From: an uncultured Eubacteriaceae bacterium
GTDB taxonomy: Bacteria > Bacillota > Clostridia > Lachnospirales > CAG-274
Assembly: GCA_946534775.1 (NCBI GenBank)
Contig: CAMNCZ010000045.1
Span: forward strand, 1 to 7,429
Direction: 5' to 3'
Length of the DNA: 7,429 nt
Both the position numbers and the translations under genes were made by a program. The notes under the pieces were generated by a model. It was not told the DNA's origin. It searched no databases and saw only the letters and a list, made by a program, of their open reading frames with translations. Shown one piece after another: positions 1 to 5,197 of this stretch (the first letter of the stretch is position 1; every line of letters begins with the position of its first letter).

Positions 1-755
1 AATCCGCTCATACAAACGCTTACACCCGCAGCAAAGCAAAGCATAATTGTCGATACAAAAAACTCTTTTACGCTTTTTCTGCGCATTATTATATAGTAGA
101 CCAGATAAATAAAACTGCCCGTACCCGTGAAAAAAGCGTAGTAAAAGCCGTTTAAGGCACACAAAAAATATACGAATATAAAAGCCGCGGGGCGCTTTTT
201 TTCGGTTATGTATTCAACACCCAAAAGGCACAGCGGGAATGTAAGGATAGTTTCCACCATAAACACCAACAGACTGTATGTTATGCTGAACATACAAAGC
301 GCATACATTACCGAAAGCGCCGTGACTGCAATGGCGGACAGTTTTTCGCCGCTGTCTTTAAAAAGCGTTGAATGTCTGAAATAAACGCAGGAAAAAAGCC
401 CTGTAAGGCCTATTTTAATTATATATGTAAACAAAAAAACTTCTTGATAATATTCTTTGGGAATGATCAGAAACAGGGCGTTCAGCGGATCGGGCATAAT
501 GGGTATGGCCCATAAAAAAAGGTCTATGCCGAAACTGCTGTCAAAGCTGAAAAAGATATTGCCGTTTTTGGTCAAATTATCTGCAATAGCGCCCGTAAGC
601 GGAAGAAACTGCTCGCGCAGATCGGAGGCGACCATAGAGAACCTGCCAAACGGAAACACGCCTGCCGCCGCAAATGCGATAACAAGAAAAAGCATCGGCA
701 CAAAAAAAGATGCTGCGTATTCCGTAGGTATTTTTTTATTTTTGATTTGCTGCAT
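1..755 (-). CDS. YfhO-family polytopic membrane protein (probable GT-C glycosyltransferase), N-terminal part only
   Basis: An open frame reads from ATG at 755 to the left edge without a stop: 251 codons of a longer gene (YfhO proteins are usually 700-900 aa). I see a basic N-terminus, a first membrane span at about residues 16-36, then an extracytoplasmic loop with SDLREQFLPL (44-53) and a Phe/Gly-rich stretch (NGNIFFSFDSSFGIDLF, 64-80). More hydrophobic spans follow at about 105-125, 140-180, 188-222 and 231-250. A first loop carrying an acidic residue after span 1 (here D45) is typical of YfhO and of GT-C enzymes that use lipid-linked sugars. In Bacillus subtilis, YfhO is needed to decorate lipoteichoic acid with GlcNAc. 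The start is preceded by a modest GGGGTGGG purine run. The gene lies just past the terminator of the left pilin gene, and I see no promoter of its own in the short gap, so it may depend on read-through. The family call rests on N-terminal pattern and topology only; the acceptor substrate is unknown. Confidence 0.68.
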   Translation of the reverse strand, partial: MQQIKNKKIPTEYAASFFVPMLFLVIAFAAAGVFPFGRFSMVASDLREQFLPLTGAIADNLTKNGNIFFSFDSSFGIDLFLWAIPIMPDPLNALFLIIPKEYYQEVFLFTYIIKIGLTGLFSCVYFRHSTLFKDSGEKLSAIAVTALSVMYALCMFSITYSLLVFMVETILTFPLCLLGVEYITEKKRPAAFIFVYFLCALNGFYYAFFTGTGSFIYLVYYIIMRRKSVKEFFVSTIMLCFAAGVSVCMSG

Positions 756-770
756 TTTCCCACCCCATAA

Positions 771-811
771 GCAAAAGAAAAAGGGTTGGTGTTGTTAAAC
801 ACCAACCCTTT
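771..811 (-). terminator. Rho-independent terminator of the left pilin gene
   Basis: A perfect 14-bp stem (780-793 paired with 798-811; arms AAAGGGTTGGTGTT and AACACCAACCCTTT) closes a 4-base loop. On the minus strand it is followed by TTTTTCTTTT. It lies 46 bases past the pilin stop codon and 24 bases before the yfhO-like start, so it separates the two genes. On the plus side the stem is not followed by a good T-run, so it works mainly for minus-strand transcription. Confidence 0.92.
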
Positions 812-857
812 GTGTTAAATTTCAGTGTCAATAAACACGTTCGATTATACAGCTAAA

Positions 858-1262
858 TTATTTAGCAACAGGATACTGAGGAATTACACCATCAGGAGCG
901 TTTGAAGAAGACCACTGTACATAGCTGATAGCAGGAGTATTCTTTTCGCATGTTGTGTAGATAGTGTAGCTGATGTTAGGAGTCTTAGTAAGAAGCTTCT
1001 CTGTTACAAGAACGCTCTGGTCGATCGATGCAGCGCCTGTCCAAGAACCCTTTGTGTAGCAGTCTGTTGCATAAGTCTGAGCTGCCGAGAATACTGTAGA
1101 AGCACCGTTCTGCTCTGTAGCCCATGTAGCTTTCTTGATGTAACCTACAACGTTGGGTACTAACATAGCGATAAGGATAACCATGATAGCGATAACAACG
1201 ATAAGTTCTACTAATGAGAAACCTTTCTGATCTTTTAACTTAGCCTGTAAATTCTTTAACAT
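858..1262 (-). CDS. Type IV pilin (PilA-like major pilin), left copy of a tandem pair
   Basis: This is a 134-aa prepilin. A 14-residue basic leader ends in K13-G14, followed by FSLVEL, the prepilin peptidase site; mature residue 1 is F15 and E19 is the conserved Glu5 that registers subunits in the fibre. Residues 15-35 are the hydrophobic helix that anchors the subunit in the membrane before assembly, and P36 matches the usual Pro22 kink. The mature protein is 120 aa, short for a major pilin, with two cysteines (C68, C105) that could form a disulfide in the globular head. The start at 1262 is chosen over an in-frame ATG at 1319 because AAGGAGG lies 9 bases upstream and because the promoter -10 box lies inside the longer reading. 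It differs from the right copy by one residue (V132 here, L there). It has its own promoter and terminator. No assembly genes are nearby. A pseudopilin or competence pilin is the main alternative; the duplicated, strongly expressed arrangement favours a major pilin. Confidence 0.9.
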   Translation of the reverse strand: MLKNLQAKLKDQKGFSLVELIVVIAIMVILIAMLVPNVVGYIKKATWATEQNGASTVFSAAQTYATDCYTKGSWTGAASIDQSVLVTEKLLTKTPNISYTIYTTCEKNTPAISYVQWSSSNAPDGVIPQYPVAK

Positions 1263-1271
1263 AATAAATTG

Positions 1272-1278
1272 CCTCCTT
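1272..1278 (-). promoter_or_regulatory. Ribosome binding site of left pilin gene
   Basis: AAGGAGG on the minus strand, 9 bases before the ATG at 1262. It decides between this start and the longer in-frame reading from 1319, which has no such site. The sequence between site and ATG differs from the right copy, where the spacing is 8 bases. Confidence 0.9.
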
Positions 1279-1310
1279 GTTTTTAGTATGTTTTGTTTTG
1301 TTGTAATTAC

Positions 1311-1339
1311 ATTATACATAGTTTGTTCACAAAATGCAA
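1311..1339 (-). promoter_or_regulatory. Sigma-A promoter of left pilin gene, with A-tract upstream
   Basis: On the minus strand, -35 TTGCAT (1334-1339) and -10 TATAAT (1311-1316) are separated by exactly 17 bases. An A-tract just upstream of the -35 (minus strand of 1342-1349) resembles an UP element. Transcription would start near 1304, giving a leader of about 42 bases. The partly palindromic TTTGTTCACAAA fills 1322-1333 of the spacer, directly next to the -35. The same -35, -10, spacing and A-tract are kept in the right copy. Confidence 0.85.
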
Positions 1340-1380
1340 GCTTTTTTTTAAGATTTCTTTAATTATGTTAAAAATTATTA

Positions 1381-1680
1381 ACATATAATTAAGCAAGGGG
1401 CATTATGAACAAAACCGCCATCTAAAAAAGCACAGTTGATTATCAAAATGTATAATTTTGGAAAATATAAGAATTGCAAACAAGCGAAAAGTTGTATGTT
1501 TTTACTTTCACCTTTAATAAGTTATTAATTATATCAAATGCTTAATCGATAAAATAGTAGTATATGTGCGATAGTTTGTGAACGTGTTTACAATTTGTTA
1601 ATTTTTTGTGTCTGCGGGATAACTTGTGTTTCGGACTATGTTTTGTACCGTGTCCGATGCGGAGAGATCGTAAGTTGGAA
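1381..1680. other. AT-rich non-coding spacer upstream of left pilin promoter
   Basis: I see no credible gene on either strand. The right pilin's spacer is of similar length but hardly alignable here. Contents: an AT-rich inverted repeat entering from 1359-1392, a TTTGTGAAC motif at 1575-1583, the shared 17-bp element at 1585-1601, and a less AT-rich stretch at 1610-1676 with nested complementary segments (1621-1625 with 1672-1676; 1631-1636 with 1652-1657) that might fold as RNA. Confidence 0.6.
1585..1601. repeat. Conserved distal element, left copy
   Basis: TGTTTACAATTTGTTAA, identical to 2507-2523. It lies 246 bases upstream of the left pilin -35 box, against 259 bases in the right copy. 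The sequence between is largely diverged, so retention suggests function. It is followed on the plus strand by a T-run (1602-1607). No regulator can be assigned. Confidence 0.7.
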
Positions 1681-1681
1681 A

Positions 1682-1717
1682 TAAAATAAAAGACCTGCAT
1701 CCGAAAATGCAGGTCTT
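1682..1717 (-). terminator. Rho-independent terminator of right pilin gene
   Basis: An 11-bp stem (AAGACCTGCAT at 1690-1700 with ATGCAGGTCTT at 1707-1717) and a 6-base loop, followed on the minus strand by TTTATTTTAT. It lies 46 bases past the stop of the right pilin gene, the same distance as for the left copy, but its stem sequence is unrelated to the left terminator. The plus side also has a T-rich flank, so weak action in the other direction is possible. Confidence 0.9.
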
Positions 1718-1762
1718 GAGTTTATTTTAAATAACAAGCTTGCTTGCGTAAATAATCTTAAA

Positions 1763-2167
1763 TTATTTTGCAAGAGGATACTGAGGAATTACACCATCAG
1801 GAGCGTTTGAAGAAGACCACTGTACATAGCTGATAGCAGGAGTATTCTTTTCGCATGTTGTGTAGATAGTGTAGCTGATGTTAGGAGTCTTAGTAAGAAG
1901 CTTCTCTGTTACAAGAACGCTCTGGTCGATCGATGCAGCGCCTGTCCAAGAACCCTTTGTGTAGCAGTCTGTTGCATAAGTCTGAGCTGCCGAGAATACT
2001 GTAGAAGCACCGTTCTGCTCTGTAGCCCATGTAGCTTTCTTGATGTAACCTACAACGTTGGGTACTAACATAGCGATAAGGATAACCATGATAGCGATAA
2101 CAACGATAAGTTCTACTAATGAGAAACCTTTCTGATCTTTTAACTTAGCCTGTAAATTCTTTAACAT
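1763..2167 (-). CDS. Type IV pilin (PilA-like major pilin), right copy of a tandem pair
   Basis: A 134-aa prepilin with the same layout as the left copy: leader of 14 residues ending in Gly, FSLVEL cleavage and methylation site, Glu5 equivalent at E19, hydrophobic helix 15-35, Pro22 equivalent at P36, and cysteines at 68 and 105. It differs only at residue 132 (Leu instead of Val) and by one silent change in the Ala133 codon. AAAGGAGG ends 8 bases before the ATG at 2167. It carries its own promoter (2220-2248) and terminator (1682-1717), so the pair is not an operon but two parallel units. Two transcription units for one product suggest high dosage; alternatively one copy may be expressed under a different condition, since the far-upstream regions differ. 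Confidence 0.9.
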   Translation of the reverse strand: MLKNLQAKLKDQKGFSLVELIVVIAIMVILIAMLVPNVVGYIKKATWATEQNGASTVFSAAQTYATDCYTKGSWTGAASIDQSVLVTEKLLTKTPNISYTIYTTCEKNTPAISYVQWSSSNAPDGVIPQYPLAK

Positions 2168-2175
2168 AATTTTTT

Positions 2176-2183
2176 CCTCCTTT
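2176..2183 (-). promoter_or_regulatory. Ribosome binding site of right pilin gene
   Basis: AAAGGAGG on the minus strand, 8 bases before the ATG at 2167. It is one base longer in its match to the 16S tail than the left copy's site and sits in an unrelated, A/T-rich leader. Confidence 0.9.
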
Positions 2184-2219
2184 AATTTTTTTAATTATGT
2201 TTTGTTTTGTTGTAATTAC

Positions 2220-2248
2220 ATTATACATAATTAGTTCACAAAATGCAA
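2220..2248 (-). promoter_or_regulatory. Sigma-A promoter of right pilin gene, with A-tract upstream
   Basis: On the minus strand, -35 TTGCAT (2243-2248), a 17-base spacer, and -10 TATAAT (2220-2225). An A-tract corresponding to 2252-2258 lies upstream of the -35. The spacer motif is TTAGTTCACAAA on the plus strand (2231-2242), one mismatch from the left copy. The predicted start is near 2213. Confidence 0.85.
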
Positions 2249-2289
2249 GTGTTTTTTTAATATTTCTTTAATTATATTAAGAATTATTA

Positions 2290-2613
2290 ATGAAATATTA
2301 GCAAATGTAAGATATGCACAATAAATCCCTAAACATCAACACATTTATAAGTATATTAATCACAAAACAAATTGTATTCAATAAAATACAAAAAGTGTGT
2401 TTTTGGTCATATTTAAATTCCCGATTAATATTTTGTTAATTTTTCAAAATATTTCAATGGTATTTACGCCATTATTATATGCATATACGCAACGATTTTG
2501 TGGGGTTGTTTACAATTTGTTAACCGTTTTTTTAATTTTTTATTAATTTAACGGCTGTTTGTGAACAAATTATTATGGAAACCGCCACGATCCGAGGCCT
2601 GCCCTGCGTATTT
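2290..2613. other. AT-rich non-coding spacer between MATE gene and right pilin promoter
   Basis: I see no gene. Contents: the 17-bp shared element at 2507-2523, a TTTGTGAACAAA motif at 2558-2569 (reverse complement of the pilin promoter spacer motif), and a GC-richer stretch at 2577-2608 just after the MATE stop codon. The segments CCGTT (2524-2528) and AACGG (2550-2554) could pair across an A/T-rich loop, but this is too weak to call a terminator for the MATE gene. Confidence 0.55.
2507..2523. repeat. Conserved distal element, right copy
   Basis: TGTTTACAATTTGTTAA, identical to 1585-1601, located 259 bases upstream of the right pilin -35 box and followed within three bases on the plus strand by a run of T. 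A TTTGTGAAC motif is close by in both copies, but on the opposite side of the element (1575-1583 versus 2558-2566). Confidence 0.7.
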
Positions 2614-3948
2614 TTATTCTACAAGCGTATTTATCCATTTGTTTTTAAGCACGCGCGGCACTGTCAAAAACAGTTTTACCACCTCTTCCATATAGACCAT
2701 GGCAAAAGTGATATATATAGGCAAATGCAGCACGGCCGAGCCGAGAAACGCCATCGGCACACCAACAAACCACACCGTTGCCGCATCTGCGATAAGGCAA
2801 AAGCGCGTATCGCCGCCGTTTCTTAAAACACCGACAACCGTAATAAAGTTAAGTGTCTTTATATAAATGCCAAGCGAAATTATGTACATCATTATCCTTG
2901 CATACCGCCTTGCCTCGTCGGTAACATCAAAAAAGCCCGCTATATATGGTGCGGCAAGCGCAAGGCAAATACCCGCTATCGTGCTGAAAACAAGGCTCAT
3001 AGTCATTGACTTGCGTGAATAGTATATCGCGCGTTCCTTATCATCTGCACCAAGTGCGTTTGCTATCATAATGCCGCAGGCGGAACCTATCGCGATGCCC
3101 GCCACCATAAATTCATTTTGTACCGTGCCCGATATCTGCACCGCCGCCTGAGCCACGGTGCCGCTGTATTTATAGGCCACATTGTATATTGTGGTGCCAA
3201 GCGCCCACATCAACTCGTTAAGTATAACGGGTATCACCACTATAAAAAAGTGTTTCAAAAATGCTTTGTCAATGCTTTTAAAGTAGGCATCGGGCCGTGC
3301 CGCAACGATATATTTTTTTGCGTACACCAGTAAGATCACCGTACCCAGTTCTATGCTTCTTGCGCCGAGTGTTGCGACAGCGGCGCCCTTTACCCCCATT
3401 TTCAGCCCGTATATAAAAATAAGGTTGAAAACAAAATTGCATACAAGCGATATAAATGTTGTAAATGTCGGCTGCAGCACCTGTCCCGTGGATTTAAGGG
3501 AGGCATTTATAAGCACCGTAAGCGCCGAGAGTATATAGGAAAAGGCCACTATGCGAAGATAATCGACACCAAGCGCGATAACTTCGGGGTCTTTTGAATA
3601 TATGGCCATCAATTTATCGGGTATGGCAAATGCCGCCAGCTGAAATATCAGCGAAAGCACCACCGACAGCACAAAGGTGGTCCCCATACATTTATGTATG
3701 CCGCTGCTGTCGCCTTTGCCGTAAAACTGCCCCATAAATATCTGGCTGCCGCTGTTTACGCCAAAGCACACCACTATAAACAAAAAGAATATCTGGTTTG
3801 CAAGCCCCACCGCCGCAACAGGCGCCTCGCCAAGCTTGCCTATCATAAAAGTATCAAGCAGATTTACCGATGAATTAAGTATTTCGTTAAGCATTATCGG
3901 CACCGCAAGGGCCGCCAGTTTTTTCATAAAAGCTTTATTGTCATACAT
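2614..3948 (-). CDS. MATE-family multidrug/toxin efflux transporter
   Basis: A 444-aa integral membrane protein of the usual MATE length, with about 12 hydrophobic spans in two homologous halves. The repeat is visible directly: AVPIMLNE at residues 15-22 starts the first half and VIPVILNE at 238-245 starts the second. Other family-like motifs are LLDTFMIGKLG (30-40), LKSTGQVLQPT (151-161) and VLRNGGDTRF (374-383). MATE proteins export cationic drugs, toxins or metabolites by Na+ or H+ antiport; the substrate cannot be read from sequence. The start at 3948 is supported by GGAG eight bases upstream, inside the last codons of the preceding yibE/F-like gene; a second Met at residue 8 has no such site. 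One base separates it from that gene's stop, so translational coupling is likely. No clear terminator follows it. Confidence 0.9.
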   Translation of the reverse strand: MYDNKAFMKKLAALAVPIMLNEILNSSVNLLDTFMIGKLGEAPVAAVGLANQIFFLFIVVCFGVNSGSQIFMGQFYGKGDSSGIHKCMGTTFVLSVVLSLIFQLAAFAIPDKLMAIYSKDPEVIALGVDYLRIVAFSYILSALTVLINASLKSTGQVLQPTFTTFISLVCNFVFNLIFIYGLKMGVKGAAVATLGARSIELGTVILLVYAKKYIVAARPDAYFKSIDKAFLKHFFIVVIPVILNELMWALGTTIYNVAYKYSGTVAQAAVQISGTVQNEFMVAGIAIGSACGIMIANALGADDKERAIYYSRKSMTMSLVFSTIAGICLALAAPYIAGFFDVTDEARRYARIMMYIISLGIYIKTLNFITVVGVLRNGGDTRFCLIADAATVWFVGVPMAFLGSAVLHLPIYITFAMVYMEEVVKLFLTVPRVLKNKWINTLVE

Positions 3949-3949
3949 T

Positions 3950-5137
3950 TTATTTCTCCGATTTATCTTCGTTTTTCTTTTTTACATAAGGCATAAATTC
4001 TTCACCCGTATCCTCGGGGAAAGCGTATTTATCATAAAAAAGCACACCGCACACAAGCCCCGTAAACGGTATTGTAAACAAAAGGCCCGTGCTGCCTATA
4101 AGCGACTGTATTATCTGCGTTACCACCACTTCGCGGTTGACCAGTTCAAGCAGATTGTAATTGTTTGCGTAAAGCAGCAGCACTTCCGCAAGGCAGGTGC
4201 CTATATACGCAAGTATCAGCGTATTTGTCATAGTGCCCATTATGTCGCGGCCGATATTGAGGCAGGAACGGAAGTAGTCCGATACATCCATATCAACGCC
4301 CTTTTCTTTTATCTCCCAAAGCGAGGTGGCAATGGATATGGATACATCCATTACCGCGCCCAGCGCACCTATAAGCACGCCCGCAAAAACGACCGCCTTT
4401 AAATCGATAGTAAAATCGATATCGAGTATAGAAAGATAGTAATAACATTCATCCACCATACCGCTGAGTTTTGCGGCGTGTATCATTATAAGCATAAGCA
4501 CGGCGCAAAGAGCCACACCGCTTATACAGCCGATTATAGCGCCCAGGGTCTTTTTGGAAACACCGTGTACTATCACCATAGTTGTGGCAATGGACATAAC
4601 GCAGGTCGTAAATGTCCAAAAATAGATGTTTTTGCCCGCAAGCACCGCAGGCAGAAACACCGCAAACACAAAACCGCCCGTAAGCATAAGCGCAAGTATG
4701 GTATTCACACCCTTTACGCCGCCAAAAATTATAAGGCAGGCAAAAAACAGCAGTATCGCGGTAAGCAGCACGGCGCTTCGGTCATAGCCCGCAAAGGTAT
4801 AGGAATCCTCAATATACGAGTTAAGGACGACTCTGTCACCCACTTCAACGGTTTTATAATCCACCTGGTCGTAAACATCGGCATACTGCACCGCCTTTAC
4901 CTCGCCGTTTTTGGTCCTTGCGGTAAAGTTGGTGGCCTCGCCCTCATGCAGATAGGCCTCGGTGCTGTATATCTCCTTGCCCGATACCTCGGTAACAACG
5001 CCGCTTATCGTTGTGCCGCCGCCCGCTGCACCCTCAAGATGTATTTTTTTGTAATTAAGGCGATTGCCCGCAAAAATATATATAAGCGCAGCAATTATCG
5101 CCCCGAAATATATTATTCTTTTTTTTGCCGTATCCAT
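3950..5137 (-). CDS. YibE/F-family membrane protein
   Basis: A 395-aa protein. An N-terminal membrane anchor (about 7-23) is followed by an extracytoplasmic domain of about 95 residues that looks like a small beta/OB-type fold (SGVVTEV at 45-51, VGDRVVL at 99-105). Seven hydrophobic spans follow at about 121-141, 145-166, 171-190, 197-220, 248-272, 303-325 and 346-368. The most telling stretches are GVLIGALGAVMDVSISIATS (253-272) and GRDIMGTMTNTLILAY (296-311), which are hallmarks of the YibE/F family. The C-terminus is charged and cytoplasmic. The family's biochemical role is not established; I assign none. The ATG at 5137 has AAGG seven bases upstream. It lies just behind the branching-enzyme terminator, has no visible promoter in that 24-base gap, and overlaps the control signals of the downstream MATE gene, which suggests a joint transport or envelope role (inference). 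Confidence 0.88.
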   Translation of the reverse strand: MDTAKKRIIYFGAIIAALIYIFAGNRLNYKKIHLEGAAGGGTTISGVVTEVSGKEIYSTEAYLHEGEATNFTARTKNGEVKAVQYADVYDQVDYKTVEVGDRVVLNSYIEDSYTFAGYDRSAVLLTAILLFFACLIIFGGVKGVNTILALMLTGGFVFAVFLPAVLAGKNIYFWTFTTCVMSIATTMVIVHGVSKKTLGAIIGCISGVALCAVLMLIMIHAAKLSGMVDECYYYLSILDIDFTIDLKAVVFAGVLIGALGAVMDVSISIATSLWEIKEKGVDMDVSDYFRSCLNIGRDIMGTMTNTLILAYIGTCLAEVLLLYANNYNLLELVNREVVVTQIIQSLIGSTGLLFTIPFTGLVCGVLFYDKYAFPEDTGEEFMPYVKKKNEDKSEK

Positions 5138-5161
5138 AATTCTGCCTTGCTTTCTTTTCCA

Positions 5162-5188
5162 TAAAAAGGGGCGATATCACCGCCCCTT
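5162..5188 (-). terminator. Rho-independent terminator after branching-enzyme gene (possibly bidirectional)
   Basis: An 8-bp GC-rich stem (AAGGGGCG at 5166-5173 with CGCCCCTT at 5181-5188) with a 7-base loop. On the minus strand it continues into TTTTTATGG; on the plus strand a T-rich run (5194-5203) begins five bases after the stem. It lies 10 bases past the branching-enzyme stop codon and 24 bases before the yibE/F-like start, so it either ends the transcript or lets part of it through to the two downstream genes. Confidence 0.85.
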
Positions 5189-5197
5189 GAAAATTTT

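Larger units (their letters stand above)
858..1380 (-). repeat. Tandem duplication unit, left copy (pilin CDS plus promoter block)
   Basis: This aligns with 1763-2289. The coding part (858-1262) matches at 403 of 405 bases, with differences only at 864 and 869. The leader between 1263 and 1286 differs and is 4 bases shorter. From 1287 to 1380, 87 of 94 bases match. Beyond 1381 the copies can no longer be aligned continuously except for the short element at 1585-1601. Confidence 0.95.
1763..2289 (-). repeat. Tandem duplication unit, right copy
   Basis: Partner of 858-1380. The offset is 905 bases in the coding region and 909 bases in the promoter block, because the right copy has 4 extra bases in its leader. 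Confidence 0.95.

Noticed and set aside
457..798. Plus-strand open frame of 113 codons across the YfhO-like gene start and the terminator.
   Set aside because: It runs through a perfect terminator hairpin and is antisense to a better-supported membrane protein frame.
826..849. TTGACA (826-831) and TATAAT (844-849) on the minus strand, before the YfhO-like gene.
   Set aside because: They are in the wrong order for one promoter (the -10-like box lies upstream of the -35-like box), and neither has a correctly spaced partner.
1263..1319. Extended N-terminus for the left pilin, starting at 1319 (153 aa).
   Set aside because: The extension covers the promoter -10 box and ribosome site, is absent in the right copy, and would place an unusual tail before a normal prepilin leader.
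1359..1392. Inverted repeat TTAATTATGTTAA / TTAACATATAATTAA upstream of the left pilin promoter.
   Set aside because: It is purely A/T-rich apart from one pair, needs a two-base bulge, and is degraded in the right copy, so it may be chance in AT-rich DNA.
858..2167. Insertion sequence or transposon as cause of the pilin duplication.
   Set aside because: No transposase, terminal inverted repeats or target-site duplications are visible around either unit.
2577..2608. GC-richer stretch after the MATE stop as a terminator.
   Set aside because: Only short 3-6 bp complementary pieces exist and no T-run follows on the minus strand.
4478..5164. Plus-strand open frame (228 codons) opposite the YibE/F gene, rich in Lys, His, Tyr and Ala.
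   Set aside because: The composition is typical of an antisense shadow of a membrane protein gene; there is no ribosome site or recognisable domain.
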